NCBI GenBank assembly: GCA_037045145.1
Contig: JBAOIA010000011.1
Location: forward strand, 1,054,001-1,118,000
From: Bacteroidia bacterium
GTDB lineage: Bacteria > Bacteroidota > Bacteroidia > AKYH767-A > OLB10
Length of the DNA stretch: 64,000 nucleotides
Direction of reading: 5' to 3'
The notes beneath the pieces are model-generated. The model saw only the letters and a program-made list of their open reading frames with translations. It made no database searches and had not been told where the DNA came from. The position numbers were made by a program, and so were the translations under genes. Below are positions 8,417 to 17,238 of the stretch, one piece after another; within the stretch, counting starts at the first letter, position 1, and the number at the start of each line of letters is the position of its first letter.

Positions 8417-9478
8417 ATGATTAACAGAAGCAACTACGAGGTTTGGTTTATTGATTATGCTGATGGCAAACTCAGTCATGAGCATATTGCAGAATTGTTG
8501 TTGTTTCTTGAGGAAAACCCTGACCTTAAGAATGAGTTTGGCTTTTTTGAACCTGTTGAGTTACCTGTTGATAAAGTGGAGTTTCCTTTTAAAGAGAATT
8601 TAAAAAAGACAAAACCTTCAAAGGCGGAATTTGATGACATAGCTGTGCGGTTTTTGGAGAACGATTTATCTGCGGAAGAAAAGATAAAGTATGAACTGTG
8701 GATAAAAGATTTTGCTGATCTTAAAATCTCACATAATCTGTTTGCACAGACAAAGCTTCATGCCGATAAGAATGTGATTTTTCAAAATAAGAGTAAGTTA
8801 AAGAAGAAAGCGGGCCGTGTGGTTTTTATGCCATGGATACCTTATGTAGCTGCTGCTGCATGTGTTGTTGCTTTTATGTTATTCTATGCTAACAGAAGTG
8901 AGCCTTTGAAACAGCAACAGGCAGAACATAAAACTAATAATGAGCCTGCACAACAGCATATTTCACCACCAATAAAGGTTGAAGAAACGAAGACGGATAA
9001 TAAGAATACAATTGCTTTAACATCAAATAAAAATAATAGTAAATCGGCTGGGATTGTAAAACAGAGACAGCAGAAGTCAAATAGCAATGTAAGTCGGGAA
9101 AATACGTCAATAACAATTGCTCTGATAGAACCTAAGGTATCAATATTAGAAACAACTGTTAACCCTGAACCGCTACAAATTACCCATATAGAAAACTCCT
9201 ATGCATTGGTGATGAAGAACACAGACAAACAACCCGACAACATACAAGGGGTTATTAAAGAAGTTGCCTTGAAAAAATTAAATGCCCTTGCTGACAATGT
9301 TGTGGGGATGCCGGTTGATAATAGTAAGCAAAAAACGCTTGCAATATTTGGAAAAATAGTTAACAGAATAACTTTTAAGAGAGTAAATATTCAAACAATT
9401 TATTCTGATGATGGCAGGCTTATGGCTTATGCTGTGAGTGCAGGTCATTTTAATTTCGAGCATGAAGTAGTTAAATAA
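8417..9478 (+). CDS. Probable anti-sigma factor, single-pass membrane protein
   Basis: A 353-residue protein with a cytoplasmic N-terminal part (about 1-130), one transmembrane segment at about 135-155 (WIPYVAAAACVVAFMLFYA) and a low-complexity Gln/Asn/Lys-rich extracytoplasmic region. This architecture and the 2-nt spacing from the ECF sigma gene suggest an anti-sigma factor. I see no zinc-binding ZAS motif (HxxxCxxC), and the protein gave me no specific family match by eye, so the assignment rests on context. Confidence 0.65.
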   Translation: MINRSNYEVWFIDYADGKLSHEHIAELLLFLEENPDLKNEFGFFEPVELPVDKVEFPFKENLKKTKPSKAEFDDIAVRFLENDLSAEEKIKYELWIKDFADLKISHNLFAQTKLHADKNVIFQNKSKLKKKAGRVVFMPWIPYVAAAACVVAFMLFYANRSEPLKQQQAEHKTNNEPAQQHISPPIKVEETKTDNKNTIALTSNKNNSKSAGIVKQRQQKSNSNVSRENTSITIALIEPKVSILETTVNPEPLQITHIENSYALVMKNTDKQPDNIQGVIKEVALKKLNALADNVVGMPVDNSKQKTLAIFGKIVNRITFKRVNIQTIYSDDGRLMAYAVSAGHFNFEHEVVK

Positions 9479-9875
9479 CTACTTTTAAGAAATGAACAGT
9501 TGTTGATTAGTTCGTTGCTGCTGATATTGATAACATTATGCCTTAAATTATCGCTATTATCTTTTCCTTAAAAAAATATTTGGCAAGTTCAGATAAAATA
9601 GTAGCTGCCTTTTCTTAGAGTAAAAATTAAAAAAGTTGATTCTGCAAATAAAATCAAACAAAAAAATTTTCAACGTGATTTTTGTTCAAAAGTGTGTTTG
9701 ATTGTTTAAAAAATCAACCACAGTTCAATGATATTTTTAATTTGATTTGTAAACGGAATTGCAAGCGGTATCAGCACCCTTAGATTTCAGAAAAATAATT
9801 TATTTACTATACAAAACAAATAGCAGATTATAAGAGGATAATCTGAAGAGGAACTTTTTACCAATAAAAAATATA
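9479..9875. other. Intergenic region upstream of nrdB
   Basis: About 400 nt, very AT-rich, with no open frame of note. It holds an inverted repeat AATCAAAC/GTTTGATT (9652-9659 and 9696-9703) and a hairpin just before nrdB (9825-9844). I found no NrdR-box pair and no exact TAnnTTTG element. Confidence 0.5.
9825..9844 (+). promoter_or_regulatory. Inverted repeat in the nrdB leader
   Basis: AGATTAT-AAGAGG-ATAATCT, a perfect 7-bp inverted repeat with a 6-nt loop, ending 31 nt before the nrdB ATG. It could be an operator or an mRNA hairpin. It does not match the NrdR box. Confidence 0.4.
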
Positions 9876-10844
9876 ATGCAAGAAGAACTACTTTTAAGAG
9901 AAAACAAAGAACGCTTTGTACTGTTGCCAATCAACTACCCAAAGGTTTGGGAGATGTACAAAAAGCATGAACAAAGTTTTTGGACAGCAGAAGAGATTGA
10001 CCTTCACCCTGATTTGGTTGACTGGGAAAATAAACTCAATGATGATGAGCGTCATTTTATAAAACATGTGCTGGCATTTTTTGCAGCAAGCGATGGAATT
10101 GTAAACGAAAACCTTGCAGTAAATTTTATGAGTGAGGTTCAGATTCCGGAAGCACGGTGCTTCTATGGATTTCAAATAATGATGGAGAATATTCACTCAG
10201 AAACCTATTCATTATTGATAGATGCCTATATAAAAGATCCTAAAGAGAAACATTATTTATTTAATGCCATAGAAACTGTGCCTTGCGTAAAGAAAAAAGC
10301 TGACTGGGCATTACGTTGGATTCAAAATGGAAGCTTTGCCGAAAGGTTAGTGGCATTTGCTGCTGTAGAAGGAATTTTCTTCTCTGGTAGTTTTTGTTCT
10401 ATTTTCTGGTTGAAGAAAAGAGGATTAATGCCGGGGCTTACATTCTCCAATGAATTGATTTCGCGTGATGAAGGTCTGCATTGTGATTTTGCATGCTTAT
10501 TATATAGTATGCTTCAAAACAAAATGACACAGGAGCAAGTGCACACTATAATTAAGGATGCGGTAAACTGCGAGCATGAGTTTGTTACTGATGCATTGCC
10601 TGTTTCACTTATTGGTATGAATGCCAAACTGATGTGTCAGTATATTGAATTTGTGGCTGACAGGCTGTTGGTGTCTTTAGGCTATTCAAAAATTTACAAT
10701 GCTGCCAATCCTTTCGATTTTATGGAAATGATATCATTACAAGGTAAAACCAACTTTTTTGAGAAGCGTGTAGGCGAATATAAAAAGGCAGGAGTGGCTC
10801 AGTCACAGGAGTCTCAGAAAATCAGATTTGACGAAGACTTTTAA
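9876..10844 (+). CDS. nrdB: Class I ribonucleotide reductase, beta subunit
   Basis: A 322-residue radical-generating subunit for dNTP synthesis, partner of the alpha subunit downstream. Metal ligands are visible: Asp42, Glu104 and His107 (ENIHSETY), Glu165 (AVEGIFF), Glu199 and His202 (RDEGLH). Tyr111 is at the position of the radical tyrosine, which favours subclass Ia/Ib-type chemistry over tyrosine-free Ic. The C-terminal tail IRFDEDF fits the peptide that docks on the alpha subunit. A terminator separates it from nrdA. Confidence 0.95.
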   Translation: MQEELLLRENKERFVLLPINYPKVWEMYKKHEQSFWTAEEIDLHPDLVDWENKLNDDERHFIKHVLAFFAASDGIVNENLAVNFMSEVQIPEARCFYGFQIMMENIHSETYSLLIDAYIKDPKEKHYLFNAIETVPCVKKKADWALRWIQNGSFAERLVAFAAVEGIFFSGSFCSIFWLKKRGLMPGLTFSNELISRDEGLHCDFACLLYSMLQNKMTQEQVHTIIKDAVNCEHEFVTDALPVSLIGMNAKLMCQYIEFVADRLLVSLGYSKIYNAANPFDFMEMISLQGKTNFFEKRVGEYKKAGVAQSQESQKIRFDEDF

Positions 10845-10859
10845 CAACTAACTGTTGAA

Positions 10860-10895
10860 AGCCGGTAGAAAATATTTTTTTCTGCCGGCTTTTTT
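10860..10895 (+). terminator. Rho-independent terminator between nrdB and nrdA
   Basis: A 13-bp stem (AGCCGGTAGAAAA with TTTTCTGCCGGCT, one G-T pair) with a 5-nt loop (TATTT), followed by TTTTT. It lies 16 nt after the nrdB stop, inside what would otherwise be one operon. Confidence 0.85.
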
Positions 10896-10971
10896 ATCTG
10901 TTAATTTATACTGCCTGAAATAACATTAAACAACTAACATTTTAACGCAACCACCTAACAAGAAAAATCAC

Positions 10972-13341
10972 ATGTATGTAATTAAAAGAGATGGCAAGAA
11001 AGAGTCGGTAAAGTTCGACAAAATCACTGCACGAATTCAAAAACTTTGTTATGGACTTGATCCGCACCATGTAAGCTCACTCAACGTTGCACAACGTGTT
11101 ATTGAAGGTGTTTATGATGGTGTTACAACTTCTGAACTTGACAATCTTGCTGCAGAGGTTGCTGCAACCATGACAGTGAAGCATCCGGACTACGCTTTGC
11201 TAGCATCGCGTATTGCTATTTCAAACCTGCATAAGAATACGAAGAAGTCTTTCAGCGAAACCATGAAAGATTTATACACCTACATTGATCCAAAAACAGG
11301 AAAACAAGCTCCATTACTTGCTGATGATGTTTGGGCTGTGATAGAAAAAAATGCAGAGTTACTAGATAGTACAATAATTTATGATCGTGACTTTGGATAT
11401 GATTTTTTTGGTTTTAAAACATTGGAGAAATCTTATTTGCTGAAGCTCAATGGAAAAGTTGTTGAACGCCCCCAACACATGCTCATGCGTGTGAGTGTGG
11501 GTATTCATAAAGAAGACATTGAAAGTGCAATGGAAACCTACAACCTGATGAGTGAACGTTGGTTTACACATGCAACACCAACATTGTTTAATTCAGGTAC
11601 ACCAAAGCCACAACTTTCAAGCTGCTTTTTACTTACCATGAAAGGCGACAGTATAGATGGAATTTATGATACGCTAAAGCAAACTGCACTCATATCACAG
11701 AGTGCAGGAGGTATTGGTTTGAGCATACACAATGTGCGGGCAACAGGTTCTTACATCAGAGGTACAAACGGGACTTCAAATGGTATTGTTCCAATGCTGC
11801 GTGTTTTTAATGACACAGCACGTTATGTTGATCAGGGCGGTGGAAAAAGAAAAGGTTCTTTTGCAATTTACCTCGAGCCTTGGCATGCAGATATTTTTGA
11901 ATTTCTTGATCTGAAAAAAAATCATGGTAAAGAAGAATTACGCGCACGTGATTTGTTCTACGCTATGTGGATACCTGATTTGTTTATGAAGCGTGTGGAG
12001 GCAGAAGGCGAGTGGAGTCTGTTTTGTCCAAATGAATGTCCCGGCCTTGCCGACACCTATGGAGCAGCATTTGAAATCCTTTATACAAAGTATGAAAATG
12101 AAGGCCGTCAGCGCAAGACAATAAAAGCGCGTGAGTTGTGGAGTGCTATTCTTGAATCGCAAGTAGAGACCGGTACACCATACATGTTGTATAAAGATGC
12201 CTGTAATGAAAAGAGCAATCAGAAGAATCTGGGGACAATAAAAAGTTCTAACCTATGTACAGAAATAATTGAATACACAGCACCGGATGAAGTGGCGGTT
12301 TGTAATCTGGCATCAATTGCTTTACCTCGTTTTGTAAACAACGGTACATTTGATCATCAGAAGTTATTTGACATAACATATGTTGCTACAAAAAATCTGA
12401 ATAAGATTATTGACATAAATTATTATCCTGTTCCTGAAGCGCGCAACAGCAATCTTCGCCATAGACCTATAGGCCTGGGTGTGCAAGGTCTTGCTGATGC
12501 GTTTATTTTATTGGGTTACCCTTTTGAGAGTGAAGAAGCACGTTTGCTGAATCGCGAAATATTTGAGACAATATACTATGCAGCTTTAACTGCATCGAAA
12601 GATCTTGCAAAAATTAATGGACCTTACAGCAGCTATGAAGGCTCTCCAATTTCAAAAGGCGAGTTTCAGTTTGATATGTGGAATGTAAAACCAACAGACC
12701 GCTGGGAATGGGATGTGCTGCGCGAAGAAATCCTAAAACATGGTGTTTATAATAGTCTACTTTTAGCCCCAATGCCAACAGCAAGCACTTCGCAAATTCT
12801 TGGCAACAATGAATGTTTTGAACCCTACACCAGCAATATTTATACCCGTAGGGTGTTAAGTGGTGAGTTTATTGTTGTTAACAAACATTTGCTCCGCGAT
12901 TTGGTAAAGTTGAATCTGTGGAATAGCGAAATAAAAAATAAAATTGTTGCAGCCAATGGCTCTGTTCAGGAAATTGCGGAAATACCGGAACAGATAAAAG
13001 AAGTTTACAAAACGGTTTGGGAAATAAAGCAGCGAGCAGTAATTGATATGGCTGCCGATCGTGGTGCATTTATTGATCAAAGTCAATCATTAAATCTTTT
13101 TATACAAGACCCAAACTTCGCCAAACTTAGCAGTATGCATTTTTATGCCTGGAAAAAAGGATTGAAAACAGGCATGTACTATCTGCGGACTAAAGCAGCT
13201 ACTGATGCAATTAAATTTACAGTAGAAGGACACAGCAATCATAATATTGTGGCTACTACACAAATAAGTAAGGAAGAGGTTATGGCAGAAATAAGTTGCA
13301 GTATTGATAATAAGGATGACTGTTTGGCTTGCGGATCTTAA
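10972..13341 (+). CDS. nrdA: Class I ribonucleotide reductase, alpha subunit
   Basis: A 789-residue catalytic subunit. One ATP-cone covers about residues 1-90 (MYVIKRDGKKESVKFDKI), giving overall dATP/ATP control. The active site shows Cys near 218 (SSCFLL), the thiyl-radical Cys near 429 (SNLCTEI), and the family motif MPTASTSQILGNNECFEPY. The C-terminal CLACGS carries the redox cysteine pair Cys784/Cys787 that passes electrons from thioredoxin; a trxA lies elsewhere in this window. Confidence 0.96.
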   Translation: MYVIKRDGKKESVKFDKITARIQKLCYGLDPHHVSSLNVAQRVIEGVYDGVTTSELDNLAAEVAATMTVKHPDYALLASRIAISNLHKNTKKSFSETMKDLYTYIDPKTGKQAPLLADDVWAVIEKNAELLDSTIIYDRDFGYDFFGFKTLEKSYLLKLNGKVVERPQHMLMRVSVGIHKEDIESAMETYNLMSERWFTHATPTLFNSGTPKPQLSSCFLLTMKGDSIDGIYDTLKQTALISQSAGGIGLSIHNVRATGSYIRGTNGTSNGIVPMLRVFNDTARYVDQGGGKRKGSFAIYLEPWHADIFEFLDLKKNHGKEELRARDLFYAMWIPDLFMKRVEAEGEWSLFCPNECPGLADTYGAAFEILYTKYENEGRQRKTIKARELWSAILESQVETGTPYMLYKDACNEKSNQKNLGTIKSSNLCTEIIEYTAPDEVAVCNLASIALPRFVNNGTFDHQKLFDITYVATKNLNKIIDINYYPVPEARNSNLRHRPIGLGVQGLADAFILLGYPFESEEARLLNREIFETIYYAALTASKDLAKINGPYSSYEGSPISKGEFQFDMWNVKPTDRWEWDVLREEILKHGVYNSLLLAPMPTASTSQILGNNECFEPYTSNIYTRRVLSGEFIVVNKHLLRDLVKLNLWNSEIKNKIVAANGSVQEIAEIPEQIKEVYKTVWEIKQRAVIDMAADRGAFIDQSQSLNLFIQDPNFAKLSSMHFYAWKKGLKTGMYYLRTKAATDAIKFTVEGHSNHNIVATTQISKEEVMAEISCSIDNKDDCLACGS

Positions 13342-13363
13342 ATAAACAGAACAATGAAAATTG

Positions 13364-13400
13364 AAAATACCTCTTTCATTTTTGAATGGGGTATTTTTTT
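13364..13400 (+). terminator. Terminator after nrdA
   Basis: Stem AAATACC/GGTATTT extended inward by TTC/GAA, with a T-run ending at 13400. It lies in the short gap between nrdA and the convergent gene at 13421. Confidence 0.7.
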
Positions 13401-13420
13401 ATGTTAAAACTTAATTTTTT

Positions 13421-13960
13421 TTACCTCCACGCCATTTCCTGATGGGAATATTGTTCTAAATCTGTCAACATTAATTTTATTTTTTCTTCCCACATCATTT
13501 GCATATACATGTCGTTACCATGATTGGTTTGTCTGTCATAATCATCCTGCATACGTCTAAGTCTGTTGATGTATTTTTTATAAATGTTTTCCGGATTGTG
13601 ACGAGCAAACTTTTTATTGTTCAATGTAAAGTACTGACGTAACAGGCGTGCATGAATTTCAGCAATATCGAAATGCATTTGTTCATGCGATAACACTTCA
13701 TCACGCATGGAATGCGTATTGACCCACGATCTGGTTTTATCCATTTGTGCTTTTACAATAATGTTTATTCCATCATCATCCTCTAAATAGCTGAAGTAAA
13801 TACCGCTCGATGTTATTGCACCTGTTCGACTATGTGGTAAATTTCTTTTTTCAAAATCATCCCAGGTTAATCGCTTCTCCTGCCAGTCAACTAATTCCTG
13901 AGCTGAAGTGGTAGTTGCAAAAGTTACCAATGCAATAAGACAAATAGTTTGCCTGTACAT
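13421..13960 (-). CDS. DUF922-like secreted putative zinc protease
   Basis: A 179-residue protein with a signal peptide (cleavage after TTTSA, before QEL). The segment LSHEQMHFDIAEIHAR contains HEQMH, an HExxH zinc-protease motif, in the setting typical of DUF922 proteins, together with the upstream WxxF pattern LTWDDF. Activity of the family is predicted rather than proven, as far as I know. It stands alone between nrdA (convergent) and the marR-like gene. Confidence 0.72.
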   Translation of the reverse strand: MYRQTICLIALVTFATTTSAQELVDWQEKRLTWDDFEKRNLPHSRTGAITSSGIYFSYLEDDDGINIIVKAQMDKTRSWVNTHSMRDEVLSHEQMHFDIAEIHARLLRQYFTLNNKKFARHNPENIYKKYINRLRRMQDDYDRQTNHGNDMYMQMMWEEKIKLMLTDLEQYSHQEMAWR

Positions 13961-14048
13961 AAAAACACCGTTTTACAGAGAACGATGGATTATTTGACTT
14001 ATTACATGTGTGAAATACCAGCCAATTGAACTTTAACCGTAATTCAGA

Positions 14049-14522
14049 TTAATGGTATGGGTCAAATTCCGGCCAATGAAGATTAATAAGCTTGGCAGTA
14101 GTTTCTTTGTAATTTAAAAATGCTTTTTTACCGATAGCATTTTCATAATATGACTCCAATTGTGTCATTACGTCTTTTGTTTCATTTACCATTGCACGGC
14201 CTTTAGCAGTAAGTTTGAGTAAGGCGCTGCGGTTGTCATCAGGATGTTTTGTAACCTCAATAAGTTTCATGCCTTTTAGTTCATTTACAAATCTACTCAT
14301 GGCTTGTTTGCTGACTTTGGCGGCAGCAGCAATTTCTTTGTTTGTCTTACCATTTTCATTAATATTCATTAACACAGCAAAATGTGATATCTTAAACAAT
14401 GGATATCCACGTTCTGCAAGACCTGCAATAGCCCATTCGTCAAATGCACGTTTGTATATAGAAATTAAACGTCCTATGTTAAACCTAGCATTGTGGGTAA
14501 TATTTTTTTTCTTTCCTGCCAT
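14049..14522 (-). CDS. MarR-family transcriptional regulator
   Basis: A 157-residue winged-helix regulator, with the DNA-binding part at about 50-115 (NKEIAAAAKVSKQAMSRFVNELK, here cited in part; DDNRSALLKLTAKG forms the wing). ATG at 14522 (MAGKKK) was preferred to an upstream in-frame ATG, whose residues (MLTFFYFCI) lie in the operator region. It is divergent from the efflux operon, with two palindromic repeats between them, so it probably represses that operon and itself. Confidence 0.88.
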   Translation of the reverse strand: MAGKKKNITHNARFNIGRLISIYKRAFDEWAIAGLAERGYPLFKISHFAVLMNINENGKTNKEIAAAAKVSKQAMSRFVNELKGMKLIEVTKHPDDNRSALLKLTAKGRAMVNETKDVMTQLESYYENAIGKKAFLNYKETTAKLINLHWPEFDPYH

Positions 14523-14526
14523 GATG

Positions 14527-14534
14527 CAAAAATA
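14527..14534 (-). promoter_or_regulatory. -7 element of the marR-like gene
   Basis: The minus strand reads TATTTTTG, a match to TAnnTTTG, only a few bases from the ATG at 14522, implying a very short leader. Confidence 0.4.
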
Positions 14535-14540
14535 AAAAAA

Positions 14541-14557
14541 AGTCAACATGTTTGACT
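14541..14557 (+). promoter_or_regulatory. MarR operator 1
   Basis: AGTCAACATGTTTGACT, an inverted repeat AGTCAA/TTGACT with a 5-nt centre. It contains the -33 TTTG of the efflux promoter (14551-14554). Confidence 0.65.
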
Positions 14558-14582
14558 AAATAGTCAACAATGTTTACTTTTG
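14551..14582 (+). promoter_or_regulatory. Promoter of the efflux operon
   Basis: TTTG (14551-14554), 20 nt, then TACTTTTG (14575-14582): a full Bacteroidota-type promoter. Both elements sit inside the two operator repeats, so bound repressor would block polymerase. The leader to the ATG at 14602 is about 13 nt. Confidence 0.65.
14562..14578 (+). promoter_or_regulatory. MarR operator 2
   Basis: AGTCAACAATGTTTACT, a near copy of the operator at 14541, 21 bp further on (two helical turns). It overlaps the -7 element of the efflux promoter. Confidence 0.6.
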
Positions 14583-14601
14583 ACGCCCAATTCAGGAAAA
14601 T

Positions 14602-15642
14602 ATGGAATCTCAGGAACAGGATAAAAAGAAAATCAGTCCTTTATTTATCATTGCTATTGTCGTTATAGCCGTTGCAGTTTTTTTAGGTATTAAAAATCTT
14701 ATTCATAACCTCAGGTATGATATTACAGACAATGCACAGATAGAAGCTGCCGGTATTCCTGTCATCAGTCGTATCAGTGGCTACGTTGACAGCCTCAATG
14801 TTTCAGACTTCAGTCAGGTTAAAGTTGGTACACCATTATTAAGTATTGATTCAAGAGAATTTGTTTTGGCAGTTCAACAAGCTGAAGCAGACGTTCAAAG
14901 TGCTGAAGCAGAACTGTTGAATGCAGAAGCAGGCAAAAAAAATGCTGAGGCTGCTCTGAATGTGGCAGAAACCAACAAAGACTTACAAAAGATTAAAACA
15001 GATAAAGCCATGTCTGACTATAATCGTGATAGTGCATTGTTTAGTGATGGAAGCATTACACAAAAGCAAATAGATGACAGTAGGATTAATATGGAAGCAA
15101 TGCAAAAGGCTTTAGATGTAACATCCGATCAGATTAAAGTGGCAATGGCCCAGCAAGCTACTGCACAGGCACTGGTAAAACGTGCCGATGCGCTTAAAGA
15201 AACAAGAAAAGCAATGTTGGATCAGGCGAAACTCAAACTTTCTTATTGTAGTATTTCAGCGCCCGCATCAGGTAAAATAGGTAAATGCAATATCAGTACA
15301 GGTCAGTTTTTACAAGCAGGTCAAACGTTGTTCACCATTGTTAACAATGAAAAATTTTGGGTGATTGCCAATTTTAAAGAAACACAGCTCAAAAGTTTAA
15401 AAGAAGGTGGTGAGGCCAATCTTATAGTTGATGGATTTCCTGATGAAAAAATTACCGGTCGGATAACATCATTAAGCGAAGCTACCGGAGCACGTTTTGC
15501 TTTGTTGCCACCGGATAATGCTACAGGAAATTTTGTGAAAGTAACACAACGTGTACCAGTAAAAATTGAAATAGAAAATTTTAATGAATACAAAAACCTG
15601 CTTCGTGCAGGAATGAGTGTTACTGTTGAAGTGAAAAAATGA
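14602..15642 (+). CDS. emrA: EmrA/HlyD-type membrane fusion protein
   Basis: A 346-residue periplasmic adaptor of a tripartite efflux pump. One transmembrane anchor lies at about residues 13-31, then a biotinyl-lipoyl half domain (GYVDSLNVSDFSQVKVGTPL), a long alpha-hairpin rich in Ala/Glu/Gln (about 90-215), the second lipoyl half (CSISAPASGKIGKCNISTGQ) and a beta-barrel. It should link the inner-membrane transporter to the TolC-like channel. The stop overlaps the next start (ATGA). Confidence 0.92.
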   Translation: MESQEQDKKKISPLFIIAIVVIAVAVFLGIKNLIHNLRYDITDNAQIEAAGIPVISRISGYVDSLNVSDFSQVKVGTPLLSIDSREFVLAVQQAEADVQSAEAELLNAEAGKKNAEAALNVAETNKDLQKIKTDKAMSDYNRDSALFSDGSITQKQIDDSRINMEAMQKALDVTSDQIKVAMAQQATAQALVKRADALKETRKAMLDQAKLKLSYCSISAPASGKIGKCNISTGQFLQAGQTLFTIVNNEKFWVIANFKETQLKSLKEGGEANLIVDGFPDEKITGRITSLSEATGARFALLPPDNATGNFVKVTQRVPVKIEIENFNEYKNLLRAGMSVTVEVKK

Positions 15643-17228
15643 CAGCGCCTGCTTCATACCCGACTGGGTTTAAAAGAACAGTCATTGTGCTGACAACTAT
15701 TTCAGCAGCCATAATGGAGCTGATTGACACATCTATTGTTAATGTAGGCTTAACAGATATAAGTGGAAGTTTAGGTGCGACTATTGAAGATACTTCTTGG
15801 TTAATAACTGCTTATGCGATTGCAAATGTTATTATTATTCCCTTGACTGGTTTTTTAGCAAAGTATTTCGGAAGAAAAAATTATTATTTAACCAGCATTG
15901 TAATTTTTACAGTTGCTTCTTATCTCTGTGGGGAGTCGAACTCACTTATTGAATTAATAGCATGGCGTTTTATTCAAGGCATTGGTGGTGGTGCCTTGTT
16001 GTCAACATCGCAGAGTATTTTATTTGATTCCTTTCAACCTGAAAAACGTGCAATGGCATCTGCTATGTTTGGAATGGGAATTGTGCTTGGTCCAACAATA
16101 GGTCCTACACTTGGTGGTTATATCATAGAGCACTCAAGCTGGCCATTGATATTTTTTATAAACATCCCCTTTGGTATTGTCGCAGTGCTGCTCACCTGGA
16201 TGTATATTGATCGCAAACCTGATGAGATAAACATCAAAAGGAAAGAGATACATATAGATTATACAGGAATATTGTTGTTAGCTATTGGAGTTAGCTCTTT
16301 GCAGTATGTTCTTGAACGAGGTCAGACGGAAGACTGGTTTAATAGCAGCAACATTATTTATCTGAGCATACTTTCTGTATTTGGAATAGGATTTTTTATC
16401 TGGCATGAACTGAGACATCCTCATCCAGCAATAGATTTAAGAATAATTCAAAATCGGAATTTATTTGCCAGTAATGTTCTCACCTTCGTTTGTGGCTTCG
16501 GACTTTTTGGTTCAGTATTTATTTTTCCTGTTCTTGTTCAACGAGTGATGGGTTACACTGCCATGGAAGCCGGATTAGGCATTGTCCCAAGTGCTATTAC
16601 AGCAATTTTTATGATGCCTTTTATAGGCAAGGGTATAAGTAGTGGTATAAGACCTATATATTTTGTCATGACAGGGTTTGTGATTTTTATATTGCATGGC
16701 TACTTTTCATCAATGGCCAATCTTGATTCCTCACGCCAATGGTTTATTGTTCCTCAAATACTGCGGGGCATAGGTACTTCATTCCTCATGGTGCCTTTAA
16801 TCAATCAGGCTGTCATTGGTATTTCTCCACAAAAAATGCCTTATGCAATTTCATTAACCAACATGTTGCGGCAGTTAGGCGGTTCGTTTGGGATTGCAAT
16901 TATGAACACCTATGTTGCACAACGTGCTGTTATACATCGCACTGATTTGGTAGCTAATTTAACCGCTAATGACCTGGAAACTACTGAAAGACTAAAGCAG
17001 GTTGCAGCTTTTACAATGAGTAAAGGTTACTCTCCGCAACAAGCAACACAGGCAGGTTATCAAATTATTGAAGGCATATTAACAAAGCAAAGTTATCTTA
17101 AAGCATACTTAGATGGTTTTTTGCTGATTAGTGTTTTCTTGATTTGTGCTGTACCATTCATATTTCTTTTAGATACAAAAAAACAATCGGCAGCAGCATT
17201 GGCAAAAGTTGCTGAAGAGGCTCATTAA
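15639..17228 (+). CDS. emrB: EmrB/QacA-type MFS drug efflux transporter (DHA2)
   Basis: A 529-residue inner-membrane proton-coupled exporter with about 14 hydrophobic segments. The early motif LIDTSIVNVGLTDIS and the motif C-like GIVLGPTIGPTLGGYI are typical of the DHA2 family. Substrates cannot be read from sequence; hydrophobic toxic compounds are usual. It overlaps emrA by 4 nt, and the downstream TolC-like gene begins 10 nt after its stop, so the three are one operon. Confidence 0.93.
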   Translation: MTAPASYPTGFKRTVIVLTTISAAIMELIDTSIVNVGLTDISGSLGATIEDTSWLITAYAIANVIIIPLTGFLAKYFGRKNYYLTSIVIFTVASYLCGESNSLIELIAWRFIQGIGGGALLSTSQSILFDSFQPEKRAMASAMFGMGIVLGPTIGPTLGGYIIEHSSWPLIFFINIPFGIVAVLLTWMYIDRKPDEINIKRKEIHIDYTGILLLAIGVSSLQYVLERGQTEDWFNSSNIIYLSILSVFGIGFFIWHELRHPHPAIDLRIIQNRNLFASNVLTFVCGFGLFGSVFIFPVLVQRVMGYTAMEAGLGIVPSAITAIFMMPFIGKGISSGIRPIYFVMTGFVIFILHGYFSSMANLDSSRQWFIVPQILRGIGTSFLMVPLINQAVIGISPQKMPYAISLTNMLRQLGGSFGIAIMNTYVAQRAVIHRTDLVANLTANDLETTERLKQVAAFTMSKGYSPQQATQAGYQIIEGILTKQSYLKAYLDGFLLISVFLICAVPFIFLLDTKKQSAAALAKVAEEAH

Positions 17229-17238
17229 AATTAATAAA

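Noticed and set aside
9479..9875. NrdR boxes
   Set aside because: No pair of sequences near ACACwATATwTTGTGT was found.
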